From: Caenorhabditis remanei
Taxonomy: Eukaryota; Nematoda; Chromadorea; Rhabditida; Rhabditidae
Assembly (NCBI RefSeq): GCF_010183535.1
Contig: NC_071329.1
Coordinates: 3,534,001-3,598,000 of the forward strand
Direction of reading: 5' to 3'
Length of the DNA stretch: 64,000 nucleotides
Shown here: piece after piece, positions 36,201 through 47,340 of the stretch
Layout of the letters: each line of letters starts with the position of its first letter
How positions within the stretch are numbered: the stretch's first letter is position 1
The notes under the pieces: generated by a model
The model's input: only the letters and a program-made list of their open reading frames with translations
Told to the model about the DNA's origin: nothing
The model's database searches: none
Translations under genes and position numbers: made by a program

Positions 36201-39200
36201 TTTCTACCAATGTTATTTGAGCTCAAAAGTGACAATTTTGAAGGTTTTCAGTTGGTGGCCTAGAATCCCAAATTCTCGAATTTCTAGGCCACCATCAGTT
36301 TGAGCTCAAAAGTGTCAATTTTGTGCGGAAAAATTGGTTTTAATTGGTGGCCTAGAATCCCAAATTCTCGAATTCTAGGCCACCACCTGAATTCAGGCTT
36401 TCTACCAATGTTATTTGAGCTCAAAAGTGCCAATTTTGAACGTTTTCAGTTGGTGGCCTAGAATCCCAAATTCATGAGTTTCTAGGCCGCCACCAGTTTC
36501 AGCTCAAAAGTGTCTATTTTGTGCGGAAAAATTGGTTTTTATTGGTGGCCTAGAATCCCAAATTCCAGGATTTCTAGGCCGCCATCAAAAATTCCGATTT
36601 AAAGGTGATGGCCTAGAAACCACACAATTTGACTTTCTAGGCCATCATTTTTGTCGATTTTCAGAACCAACAACCAACGCGACGACGGAGACACAAGCGC
36701 CACCAACCATAGAGCCCAACATCCCCACCACCACCACCACGACGACTCCTCCAGATGACGTCATCGACGACACGCCAGCCGGTCCACCACCAGCGCCACG
36801 TCACCTCGCGAACAAAGCGAATGGGCGTGGCCGACCGGCGAATCCGATTCCACCGCATCGTCGTCCTCTGCCGAAAGACTTGGTGCCACCGGGAGCATCG
36901 ATTCTGAAAAGACACGGAGCCAGGGAGGGGGCGGGGCTAGCAGCGAAACGGAGGGATTTAAAAACGGAAGGGGGGCTCCAGAATCTTGACGGCGGTGACG
37001 CCCCGCCCCTTTTGCATCCGCCACGTTTAGTTGGAGCTGGAGCCGGAGCGATGAGCCAAATGGCTCTGCTGGAAGAGTTGAATGATAGCGGAAAAATGGA
37101 GGTGAAAATGGAAGCGGCGCCTGAAGCGGTAGAGGAAGTGGTGATAGGAGACGACGAGGGAGCCGCCCCAGAGCTTCTGGAGCAGGAGGGCGGAGCCAAG
37201 AAAAAGGAGAGAGAAGCGGGAAAAGATTTGCCGTCTGAGCACTTTCCCAAGGAGAAAGCACGCCATGTGTCGACCCGAGGACTCCACCCATTTGGAGCGG
37301 ATAAGGCTGCGTTGGGATATGATTTATTAGAAGAAGAAGACCCCGCTGCGCCACCACATCAACGAGTTTTGACACTTCAAGGTGGAAGCTTCATTGAGGA
37401 TCGCATTGGACGGGCGGATATGATGGAGGATGAGGAGATGAAAGGATTGATGAAGAATCAGTATATAATGGAGGAGGATGGAGTGGTGTATGAAGTCGAT
37501 CCGAATGATGTGATTGAGGAGGAGGAGGCGGAGCCTGTTGGGGTGGAGGAGGAGGAGGAACAGTACTTGATTCAGCAGGAGAGCTCACAGCAACAGCAAC
37601 AACAGCTTAAAGTAGGGGCGGAGTTCATAAAATGGGCGGAGCTTAGGAGAATGATGATACAAAAAAAATCGCACATTTTCTTCCTGAAAAACGTTCGAAG
37701 TGACCAATGCTGGCCGAACTTTTCCTCTTTTAGGGTTTCTAGGCCGGTGATGTAGGATCCACCCGGCTGGCGCGTCTTTGACGCATTTAAAAATTTGGGT
37801 TTTTGGCGTATTCTTGACTCAAAAATGACCAAAAATTTGGATATTTAGGTGTTTTTTGATCTAGAAACCTTGGCTGGTGTGTGTTTGGCGCGTTTTAGAG
37901 TTCTTTTTAGGGTTTTTTGGTGTATTTTTTACGTTAAATTCGCCAAAAATTGGGATATTTTGGTGATTTTTGATCTAGAAACCTTGATTTTTAGCGATTT
38001 TCAGAGATTTTAAAGCAATTTTTAGGCCTTGGAGTCTCGATTTTTAGCAGCAACATCAGCAACAGCTTAAAGTAGTATACGTAGTCTGGCGCTCTTTCGG
38101 CGCGTTTTTCGACTACCTAAGTCAGATTTTTATGCCGAAAATCCATATTTTTGATAAAAACATGAAATTTGGCTATTTTAGACTGAAAAAACATCATTTT
38201 AAGTAAAAAATTCTGTCTGGCGTGCTTTGGCGCGTTTTTAAAAGTTTTTCAGCCAGAAAATCTCTGGAAAACCTTATTTTTGAATTAAAAAACGTGTACA
38301 TAGTCTGGCGCACCTTAGGCGCGTTTTTCAACTTACTAAATTTGACTTTTATGCCGAAAATCCATATTTTTGATATAAAACATGAAAATTGGCAAATTTT
38401 TAGCAAACAATCCTATTTTAAACTGAAAATAAATCATTTTAAAGTATAAAATCTTGTCTGGCGTGCTTTTGCCGTGTTTTTGAAATCTTTCTCTGAAAAA
38501 ACTAGTCATTTCAAATATATTATATACATGTCGTTTTCAATTTTGAAAAGTCAATTTTCAAGTAAAAAAATCTGTCTGGCGCACCTTCGGCGCGTTGTTC
38601 GACTAGCTAAATCAGATTTTTATGCCAAAAATCCATATTTTTGATAAAAACATGAAAATTGGCAAATTTTCAGCAAAAAAGGCTAAAAATCAATCATTTT
38701 TAAGTAAAAAATTCTGTTTGGCGCACCTTCGGCGCGTTGTTCGACTAGCTAAATCAGATTTTTATGCCTAAAATCCTTTATTTTTATGTGAAAAAAGCAT
38801 GAAAACTCGCAATTTCTAGCAAAACATCCAATTTTTAACTAAAAATAAATCATTTTTAAGTGTAAAATAGTGTCTGGCGTGCTTTTGGCGCGTTTTTGGA
38901 ATATGTTTCTGAAAAACTAGCGATTTTACAGAAAAACATGAAAAAATGCTGTCTGAGCTAGAATTTTAGACCTAAAATCCATATTTTTGATGTAAAAAAC
39001 ATGAAAATGGCAATTTTTCAATTTCTGGCGTGTTTTTGGCGCGTTCTTAAAGTTTTTTTTTTCTAAAGAACTAGCGATTTTAAGGAAAAAAATTCCAATT
39101 TTCAAGTCAAATATTATGGCTGGTGCACCTTAGACGCGTTTTAGTCTATTTCAGTTAGAATTTTGGAACCTAAAAATATGGTTTTCAGCCTAGAAAAACA

Positions 39201-42200
39201 GTAATTTCCATCAAAAAATGCAATTTAGACTAAAAATAAATCATTTTTCAGTAAAAAAATGCTCTCTGGCGTGCTTTTGGCGCGTTTTTCAACTAATTTG
39301 TTTTGTTTTAATGCCAAAAATCCATATTTTAGATTAAAAAACATGACAAATTATAATTTTTTATGTCTAAAACGTCATGTTTCAGCTAATTTCCGTCAAA
39401 AAATGCTCAAATTTCAGACGGAACTTCAAGATGATGACGATGACGACGATCTACCACCGAATCTGATACCAGAAGGTGTTCCAGAAGACGTCGGCGGCGA
39501 CGTCGTCGGAGAAGACAAAGGAATGCCCGTCGACGAGGACGGAAATTTCGATTTCAACATGATGGACGATGGCGAGACGATACGTTTACAGTCACCCGGT
39601 GGCCGTTCCCACGACGTCCGTCTCGTCCGAGATGAGCAAGGGAATACGGTATTCCTGGATGAGAATGGCCATATTGTGGAGCTCGTCACCGATTCTGGAG
39701 CACTTGTGGAGCCGAGTGGAATGGGCGGAGCTCAGCAAGAGCATATGGTTGTGGAAGAGGAGGAGGAGGAGGAGCAAGAGAAGAAACAGATTGTGGGGGG
39801 CGGAGCTGGTGGAGGAGGAGAAGTGGGCGGAGCTAGAGATGGGGGAGGAGTCGGAGAGGGTGTTGGTGAGTTTGGGGGGGGGGGGACATCTGGATGGGCA
39901 GACGGACAGACAGACTCAAAAATTCGGGTTTTTAGATGATTTTCAGCCTGGAATTTTGGTTTTGTTGGGATTTTAAGCGAAAATTTGGGGTTTTAGGCCT
40001 ATTTTTGCCCCAAAAATCAGACAACTAGGTCTTTTTTGACCTGGAAATCCCGATTTTTAGTGATTCTCAGCAGACTTTAAAAGATTTTAAGCTAAAATTT
40101 GGATTTTTTGGCTTATTTTTTCCTCAAAAACTGCCAAAAAACTGATTTTTGGGCTATTTTTGACCTGAAAATCACAATTTGTCGGTGATTTTCAGCAATT
40201 TCTTAGCATCTGGACCTCGAAAAATGCGATTTTTAGTGTTTTCAGCTCAATTTTTTTCTCAAAAATCGCCAAAAAACGAGATTTTCTTACAATTTTTTGG
40301 CTGGAAACTCTGATTTTTAGCGGATTTGCGGCTTCTGGAGTAATACATTAGGGTTTTTAGCTCATTTTTTACTCTCAAATCGCCAAAAATCGGATATTTC
40401 GGTGGTTTTTGACGTAGAAACCTTGATTTTCAGCGATTTCCGTTGTCTGGCGCGCCTTGGACGCGCTTTTAGCTGAAATTTCAAGCCAAAAATCGTCATT
40501 CCTAGGAGAAGAATCCATCTGGCTGGCGCACCTTTTACGCGTTTTATTCTGGATGGACAGAGGGACAGACAAACAGAGATTTTTAGATGATTTTCAGCCT
40601 GGAATTCAGCTTTTTTTCGTGATTTTCAGCTGATTTTGAACTAAAATTTGGGACTTTTGGCTGATTTTTTACTATAAAATTGCCAAAAATCGGATATTTA
40701 GGTGATTTTTGATCTGGAAATCTTGATTTTCAGCAATTTCCGTTGACTGGCACGCCTTCTACGCGCTCTTAGTTTAGATGATTTTCCGACTGGTTTTTCT
40801 CGTGATTTTCTGCAAATTTTTAAAACAGTTTAAGCTAAAATTTGAGTTTTTTGGCTTATTTTTGACTTAAAAATTGTCAAAAATCTGGTTTTCGGACGAT
40901 TTTTGATCTGGAAATCGTCTGGCGCACCGTGGACGCGTTTTCGGATTAGCTAGATTTGATTTTTTGAGCGAAAGTCCATATTTTTTAAGTCTGGCGCACC
41001 TTAGGCGCGTTTTTACCAGATCTGAATCAGAATTTTGGGCCTCAGAATCATGGTTTCAGTTAAAAGTTGTAAAAAATCAGTAATTTTAGCCCTAAAATCC
41101 CATTTTTAAGCCCCACAAACTCGATGATTTCTTTGCAGTGACCTTATCAAACGAAAATCACTTCAAAACCCCGATTTTCAGATTAAAAACACATTTACAT
41201 AGTCTGGCGCATCTTTGGCGCGTTTTTCGACTAGCGAAGTTAGAATTTTAGACGGAAAATCATTTTTTTAGCATGAAAACTAGCATTTTTAAGCCCCACA
41301 AACCATTTCTTTACAGTGACCGTATCAAACGAGCGTGCGAACATTGAATTCATGAATTCATGCAGTTTCCTCGACACAAACAACATCTGCTGCGGTCTGT
41401 GCGGTGAAATTGTTCTCTACGAGAAACTCGTCTCAGAGCATCTCCCAAACGCCCATCCCGAGTACCTGGCTCCAGGAATTCAACTCGAAGAGGTTCCCTA
41501 TAACTCATGGCTGAAATCCCGTCTGAAACACGAGTCGAAAATGATGGAAAACGGATTCCGTCACTACGATGAGCACGATGGCGGTGGTTTTGGAGGCGCG
41601 ATGAGACTGTATTCGAAGGGTTTACGACAGATGAGAAAGGTCTCACAGATTCGAATTAATGCGAATGAGATGACGTTTGACGACTTGGAAAAGGCGTTGA
41701 AACGAAAAATAATAGAGAAAATGGGAAGGAAAGTTCCAGTTTCCCTAGTCGATCGCCTTCATGCGCGGTGTGATATCTGTCAGGCGGTGGTCTCGTTAAA
41801 CAAGAAATTTGAAGTCGTACACTTGGTACGACACTTCAACGCGTGGCACCCCGCGGAGCACCGTTGCTCCCAAGAGTGGAAGGATCAGCCGATGGTGTCA
41901 TCTAACGGCGCCAGAAAACCGCTGTCACTCCATGACTTTGCAGTGGTGAGCACTGAAACTGATCAGAATAATCTGCAGTGTATATGGTGTGGAATGATGA
42001 TGGATCGGAAAGCGTTGGGCATGCATTTCTCGGAGATTCACTCGCAGCAAGTCATCGTACCGAATTGTTCGCTTTGTCTTCAGGAAATGGTGGCGACCGC
42101 GCGTCTTATGGAGAAGTATGGAGAGGACTATGGGATTAGTCTACCTGATGAATTCCATTTGTTTAGTGGAAAGTTGAATGTGAAGTGTTCGACGGAGAAG

Positions 42201-45200
42201 GCGATGGATAAGGCGATTGATAAGTATTTGAAGAGGGCTAGTAAGCATGCCAATGAGAATAATGAGGATGAAGATGCCGATGATGATACTACGGTAGGTT
42301 TGATGAGCGCTGGAAATCGGTAGCACAGGGTCTAGGGGTTAGTAGTGAAATCGTATGCGCTCCACTAGACATTGGCGGCAAATTCAAATTTTAATTGTTT
42401 TCAATTCGAAGTTAAGCGTGGCATTTTGATACGCAGCCTAATCGACCAATCTTTGAGCCGATTTATGTCAGTTTTCCTGCATTTTTGGCCAGTTTTTCGA
42501 CTGTCTCGCATATTTTCAAGATCAATTCTATTAAATAAATAAATACAATTTTAAAATAAAAAATTATTTTTAATTTCGCGCTAAAATTTTAGCTGATTTC
42601 AGCGGAGCGCGTTTATTTTCAGTACTCATCCCGAGACCCTGTGCGGTAGCAGCAAAATTCTGTTAAAAATGACACAAAATCCTGGTTTTCGGATGAAAAT
42701 CTTTCAGAAATCCAGTTGTTGGGAAATTTTTCTACTAGATGTTTAGTTGATTTTTGAACCTTGACTAGCGTCCCCCGCCTCCCGGCGGGCTCCGCAGTAC
42801 TCGGCTGCGCCTCGTGCGCGGTGCTTAGCAAGGTTTACCGTAAAAACTCTATTTGAGGTGCATGCAACTCTATTGTTCAACGGGTCCGTCGGAGTGCAAC
42901 TGTATTAGAGGGGCACTTCAATTAGAGGGTGCACCTCAATTGTTCAAAGAGTCTGTCGGGGGGCACCACTATTAGAGGGGCACTTCAAATAGAGGGGCAC
43001 CTCAAATAGAGTTCTTATGGTATATTCAAAAATTAGCTTGCTCGATTTAAAGGAAAATGGAAGAACGTCCAGCTTTTAAATTCAAAACAGACACACCGAC
43101 TGATCCCATTTTCCCCGTATTCGACCAGAACAATCGAAATTTTTACAATATTTCCTTTCATATTCATTTAGAAAGTTCATAAAAAACAAAAAAAACAAAA
43201 ACGAATAAGAAGGTTTCGAACCCCCACCACACCGATTATCACCCCCGCCCTCTTCCACTGCGCCACTTGTGCACAGAAAAACAACGTCATGGAGCGAATA
43301 GAAAAGAGGGGAGCTCCTCGCAGCTGTACAATGACACATACAATGACAAAATGGTCAGTGTATTCGAAAAAAATGTCAGTGTAGATTCAGGTTTCTCCAC
43401 AGAATCGTCCGATATCAATATTTTTTGATCGGACTTTTTGGTTCCATTAGATCTCCAAAAGTTTGGATCGGTGTCAAAAATTCAGAGCGATTCAGTGGAT
43501 CCAGTTCCCAGGACAGCGAATAGAAAAAATCCAAACCGGACCGAAAAACCACGAAAATCACAAAATTCGGTTTTCTGAAAGTTTTTTCAGCTAAAAGTAT
43601 ATTGAATTTTACATGGTTCGATAGAGATTTTTTTTCTACACATTTCCTTTTTTTCGGATCCTGAAATTTCTCAAAACTGAGCGAGTTACAGCCGGTCAAA
43701 GTTTTGGGCGGAAAAAGGAGGATCGATCGATAATTGCTCATTTTTTAACTGTTTTTTGAGTATAACTCGAATGCATCATACCCAATTTGAAATCTGATTT
43801 TTTAGTCACCTTCCCCGTGCCAAGTTTCATATCTGTACCAAATTTCAAAGCTCTCCGTTCAATACAACGCGAGATATCGAGAGGAAAGTAAAAAATTCGG
43901 GAAAAAAAGTAGTTCCCTTTCTTTTATGGCCATAAATCACATTTTTCCAGATTTCCAGATAATTTTTACATGTCTCGATAGCCAGATGTTCAGAGATCTT
44001 AAGTCCAAAAAATCTGTCGGAAATGTTCAAAACTGGCGCCGTACGAAGCAGGAAAAGGCGAAAATCGTGAATTTCTCAAGCCATTTTTTTGAGCGAAAAA
44101 AGTTGCTCTTACTTTTGTACTCACAACTTTGGTCTGAATACTTCGAACCCACCTTATCTGAGTCGCCACATACGTTTTAAGTTTTGAAACAAAAACAAAA
44201 AAGAAGTTTTCGAAAATGTTTATAACGAAAAAAGTTATTCAAAAAGCAAAAGCGCTTCAAAATTATCGACATTTTTTTTTGGACAAGCTCCGCCCACTCC
44301 AAATCGGCACGCTCATACTTACGCGATTTAAGAAGAGGGGCCGAAATCTCGATTCTTAGAGTTTTCAGCTCAATTTTTCCTCAAAAATCGCCAAAAAACG
44401 GATTTAAAAAAAACAATTTTTAAGCTGGAAACTTTGATTTTTAGCGCATTTGCGGCTTCTGGACTAATAAATTGGGGTTTTTAGCTCATTTGTTGACTCT
44501 AAAATTGCCAAAAATTAAAAATTAAGCTGGTTTTTGAACTAGAAACCTTGATTTTTAGTGATTTCCGTTGTCTGGCGCGCTTTGGACGCGCTGTTAGCTA
44601 GATTATTTTTGGAAAAATCCTCGCAAAAATTGGAGTAGGATCCATCTGTCTGGCGCGCCTTTGACGCGTTTTAGAAATTTGAAATTGTGCCCTATTTTTT
44701 ACAGAAAAAAGGGCATATTGTATCGTTGATCTTGAAATCCAAAATTGTAGTCTTTCCAATCAGAGAAAAAAAAACCTGAAACTCTCTCTCTAATTTTTCT
44801 CTTTTTGTTGCAGATCTCAATCACCAACTCTCAACAATCATTCGGTCGTCGTAACCGTCTAAAACGGAAGTTCGTCAAACCGTGTTTCCGTCAAATCTGT
44901 CCAACAAACTCGGAGTATTTCGAGGCGAAATCCGCATGCGAATGGAAGTGTCGTCTGTGTTCTCGTGCCGTCTACGGAGCCGTCATTTCCGCCGGCGCCA
45001 TCAAACACTTCAAAGAGTTCCACCCGGCAGAAATCGATCGAATGCAATATGAACTTGTGAAGGCGAGACTCGAACGAATCGGCGATGGATCGATGGAATT
45101 CGTGCATCCGCAACTTGTGGAGTGTCTCATTTGTAGTCTGACTTATGCCCTTCATAAACCATTTAATATCTGTCGAGCCATCCGTCATCTCCGTCTGAAA

Positions 45201-47051
45201 CACCCGGAAGTCATGCCGGAAACATCTGGAAAATCGATAAGTGGCGCCGAGATCGCTGAGACGACGAACATCCAAAAAGCGGCGGTGAAGAAACCGGTGA
45301 TCCGATTCGGAGATCTGATTACAGACCCGATTGAGTTGGAAAAGTTTCGAAAAGAGAATTTCGATCAGCAATTTGATAAGATTCAAGTGGTCTATGGTAT
45401 CAAGAAGAACAACGAACCCGCCTACATTTTACTAATGGAAAATGAGACAATGGATCATAAGACGGCGATGGAAATGGCCGAGAAACTCAGAGCCGATGAG
45501 CCACCGGAGATGCCACAGGAGGCGGAGCCAGTGCTCCGTACAGAAGTGAAACCGATTGTTATGGAATACCGGGAGGAGATCATGCAGGAGGAGAATGATG
45601 TGGTAGGAGAGGTGGAGACGGAGTTTATGCCGACGTATGATGCGAATAATCCGGATCATGTGCTGATTGAGGAGAATGAGATTATGGTGGGTTTTGAATT
45701 GGCTGAAAACTGGAAAAAACGTGATTTTAGGCGTTGGTGGCCTAGAAACCCAAAAATTTGGTATCTTAGGCCACCGTCTGAAAACGATAGATTCGAGCTT
45801 CAAGTTGAAACATTTTACGCTGAAAATGGCCATGGTGGCCTAGAAAACCACAAAGTTAGGGGGCCATTGGGAGAAAGCGCGGAATTTCGAGCGTCAACTT
45901 GAAAGTTTAAAGCGGAAAATGGCCGTGGTGGCCTAAAAAACCGAAAAGTTAGGCCATCAGGGAGAGGTTGCAACAAATTGAAACATTTTAAGCTGAAAAT
46001 GTCCTAAAAACCGAAAAGTTAGGCCATCTAGTGAAAAACGCGGAATTTAAGCAACAAATTGAGACTTTTTGAGCTGCGAAAAGAAGCATTTTGAGGTGAT
46101 TAATAGATGATAGCAGGCGATGGCCTAGAAAACCGGAAATTTGGTATCCTAGGCCACCGACAAAATGCAATAGATTTGAGCTTTGCAGTTGGATGTTATT
46201 AGGATTCTAGAAATGCATTTTCAGCAAAAATATAAATTGGTAAAGATGATGGCCTAGGAAACCACATAGTTTGAAAGTTAGGCCATCTTGAAAAAACTGA
46301 ATTTCTAGTTTGAATTGAGTGTTTGCTAAAAAATAAGGCATTTTGAGGTGATGGCCTAGAAAACCAGATTTCGGGAAGTTAGGCCATCTAGGGAAAAACG
46401 CGGAATTTAAGCTACAAATTGAGACTTTAAGCTGCGAAAAGAATCATTTTGAGGTGATGGCCTAGAAAACCAATGTTTGGAAAGTTAGGCCATCTGTGAA
46501 CGGAGAACTCTAGGCCACGTTTCAAAAGTTCTGAGTTCGGGCATAAAATTTGTGGCTTCAAGGCTCAAAATGATTAAAAAAAACGTCAGTAGTAGTAGGT
46601 GGTCTAGGAATTGAGAATGTTGAAAGTTAGGCCATGGCCTAGAAATCTGCCACGTTAGAATCCTAGGCCACTATTAAAAAGTCGGAAATCTCGGATGGCC
46701 TAACTGAGCAATAGTTAGGCCACGACTTCAAAAATTGACTTGATGGCCTAGAAATCCATATTTGGTTTTCTAGGCCACCACTTCACACTTTTCAATTTTC
46801 CATTGTTTTCCAGGCCGAAGGCAACTACGAAATGATACAAGAAGGCGACTATCAGGAGATCGAAGAGGATAATAGAGTGAGTTTTGGATTTCTAGGCCAC
46901 ACACCATGGCCTAACTTTTTCCTAGGCCACCATGAATTTCCAGACCGTCCGCTATCTAACCGAAGAGGAGATCCGCGAGGCGCAGGCACGAGGAGAAATT
47001 CTCGAATTCGAGGAGGAAGAGGTCTTCGAAGAGGACTACCAGCAACAGTAG
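27256..47051 (+). CDS. AT-hook, multi-zinc-finger acidic nuclear protein
   Basis: Nine exons: 27256-27283, 31973-32273, 34685-35106, 36665-37611, 39418-39865, 41317-42293, 44814-45686, 46814-46876, 46944-47051. Phases agree throughout (1,2,1,0,1,0,0,0), giving 1388 residues and a TAG stop. AT-hooks: RRGRGRPRK (26-34), KRQRGRPRRQ (126-135), NGRGRPANP (303-311). Acidic Glu-rich tracts lie in exons 2-5. Five CxxC...Hx4H fingers follow: from C741/C744 (H757, H762), RCDICQ...HFNAWH and CIWCG...HFSEIH in exon 6, and CRLCS...HFKEFH and CLICS...HLRLKH in exon 7. The C-terminus is acidic (EEEIREAQARGEILEFEEEE). AT-hooks bind the minor groove of AT-rich DNA, so a chromatin or transcription role is likely. 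From memory of C. elegans order it may match a gene in the F33H1 cosmid; I do not recognise a name. Introns of 0.7-4.7 kb are almost all repeats. Confidence 0.88.
27380..28400. repeat. GGGTCTCGnnACGAAAAT dispersed repeat cluster
   Basis: Intron 1 of the AT-hook gene. About 20 copies of a word pairing GGGTCTCG with ACGAAAA or its complement TTTTCGTnnCGAGACCC, spaced 30-90 bp, many as inverted pairs. A perfect-looking larger inverted pair centres near 27985 (arms about 27888-27960 and 28010-28085). Confidence 0.75.
28405..28546. mobile_element. MITE with TTAGCACGGCACG/GCGCTCTACCG ends
   Basis: Imperfect TIRs of about 37 bp, containing TTCTTACAACCGCGCTC at the left and GAGCGCAGTTGTAAGAA at the right, flanked by ATTA-type sequence. 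Related copies are at 2743-2849 and about 15518-15580. Confidence 0.6.
28661..29495. mobile_element. Foldback element with about 313-bp arms and 3-bp TSD
   Basis: Left arm 28661-28973 and right arm 29182-29495 are near-identical inverted copies around a loop of about 208 bp. Ends are CAAGGGAAGT/ACTTCCCTTG, flanked by TGA on both sides. Each arm contains tRNA-like boxes (TGGTTGAGTGG ... GGTTCGGCCCC, 28881-28934 and mirror). A smaller relative lies at 53228-53507. Confidence 0.85.
29545..29612 (-). other. tRNA-like A/B-box sequence
   Basis: On the minus strand ATGGCCGAGTGGTCTAA resembles an A box and D-arm, and AGTTCGGTTTTG a B box. No proper acceptor stem or anticodon stem can be drawn, so it is more likely a SINE head or tRNA relic than a gene. 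Confidence 0.35.
29877..31604. mobile_element. TIR element carrying an SPK-domain gene
   Basis: Terminal inverted repeats CTCAGGCAACTCGAT(AT/GT), followed on both sides by subterminal repeats TCTAATTAGAC. Left copies start near 29907, 29970 and 29991 with variants to 30055; right copies near 31555 and 31574 with variants from 31522. A convincing TSD is not visible. It lies in intron 1 of the AT-hook gene. The only coding sequence inside is the SPK gene; no transposase is seen. Clustered subterminal repeats are typical transposase-binding sites. Confidence 0.75.
30356..31002 (-). pseudogene. SPK-domain protein gene, probably degenerate
   Basis: Three exon-like segments on the minus strand: 31002-30817, 30765-30561 and 30516-30356. 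Together the first two read as one SPK domain: MYNFMIEKAK..., then YRVKIHELENMDEETKIRMI, FALSAPID, ...ELKG. The third begins a second SPK domain (TLEFLARKSKTTDLTAF...) that stops at TAG. SPK domains occur in large nematode-specific families, often with SET, PHD or kinase domains; their function is unclear. The junction 30817/30765 is out of phase (phase 0 donor, phase 2 acceptor). The next junction works only with the downstream donor at 30554. The second domain lacks its C-terminal half. These breaks suggest decay, though an unusual splice or sequencing error is possible. Confidence 0.65.
34180..34520. repeat. CTCNATAGAGCGC repeats
   Basis: Four or more copies of TCTCNATAGAGCGCATTTTCA or its complement in AT-hook gene intron 2, with an isolated copy near 32765. 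Same family as the cluster at 16865-17590. Confidence 0.6.
35140..36660. repeat. Array of GGTGGCCTAGAA...TTCTAGGCCACC hairpins
   Basis: Intron 3 of the AT-hook gene is almost wholly made of about 15 short palindromes. The arms are GGTGGCCTAGAA and its complement around an AAATTC-type centre of 15-25 nt. They are separated by spacers repeating AGCTCAAAAGTGNCAATTTTG. The acceptor of exon 4 follows the last copy. Confidence 0.85.
37760..41240. repeat. CTGGCGCRCCTTNGRCGCGTTTT dispersed array
   Basis: Introns 4 and 5 of the AT-hook gene hold about 20 copies of this unit in the same orientation, spaced roughly 100-150 bp and followed by conserved AAAATCCATATTTTTGAT-like spacers. Further copies are near 44570, 44650, 63245, 63365 and 63780. 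Confidence 0.8.
38048..38071 (+). CDS. Candidate 24-nt cassette micro-exon of the AT-hook gene
   Basis: A TTTTTAG acceptor is followed by eight codons (QQHQQQLK) and a GTAGTA donor. This is a near copy of the 3' end of exon 4 (QQQQQQLK with donor GTAGGG at 37612). Phase 0 on both sides means it could be included without changing frame. It may instead be a non-functional duplication of the exon end. Confidence 0.3.
42838..43020. mobile_element. Short MITE with TA flanks and TAGAGGGGCAC units
   Basis: TIRs CCGTAAAAACTCTATTTGAG and its near complement, flanked by TA on both sides. The interior repeats TTAGAGGGGCACTTCAA. Lies in AT-hook gene intron 6. No coding capacity. Confidence 0.7.
43205..43272 (-). 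other. tRNA-derived SINE-like unit
   Basis: Minus strand has a good A box (TGGCGCAGTGG, 43266-43256) and B box (GGTTCGAAACC, 43222-43212) at tRNA-like spacing. No closing acceptor stem is apparent. Probably a pol III SINE head or tRNA relic. Confidence 0.45.
45730..46945. repeat. GGCCTAGAA/AGGCCATC hairpin cluster
   Basis: Introns 7 and 8 of the AT-hook gene. At least ten palindromes of the form TGGCCTAGAAAACC ... AGTTAGGCCATC. The 67-nt intron 8 (46877-46943) is itself largely this repeat. Confidence 0.8.
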
Positions 47052-47340
47052 ATCATAATTTTTTGAATTTTTGTTTTATTCGAATTTTGAAATTTTTGAA
47101 TTTTTGAAAAAAAAAAATTTTTTGGAAATTTTTTTCAAAAATTTTTCCAAACCCATTTTTTACTGCTTCATGTTATTACCTCATCAATATCCCTCTTATA
47201 TGTGTGTGAATCACCGAAATAAGTAAGCTGATGAATTTGATTCGTTAATAACTTTTTGGTAACTTTTTTTGTTAGGATTTTTGGGAAAAATATTTATTCA
47301 GGAACCAAAATATTCATTATTACGTTTTTTTTTAATTTTC

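Noticed and set aside
35140..36660. CRISPR-like palindromic array
   Set aside because: Repeats are hairpin arms with similar spacers and variable order; animal genome.
36761..37375. 204-codon ORF on the minus strand
   Set aside because: Antisense of AT-hook gene exon 4, which has the AT-hook motif and phase-consistent splicing.
42294..42323. Stop of the AT-hook gene at 42323 with exon 6 as last exon
   Set aside because: An ACG/GTAGGT donor in phase 0 matches the acceptor at 44814 in phase 0, and exons 7-9 continue the same zinc-finger protein.
44859..45386. 175-codon ORF on the minus strand
   Set aside because: Antisense of exon 7, which encodes two CxxC...Hx4H fingers on the plus strand.
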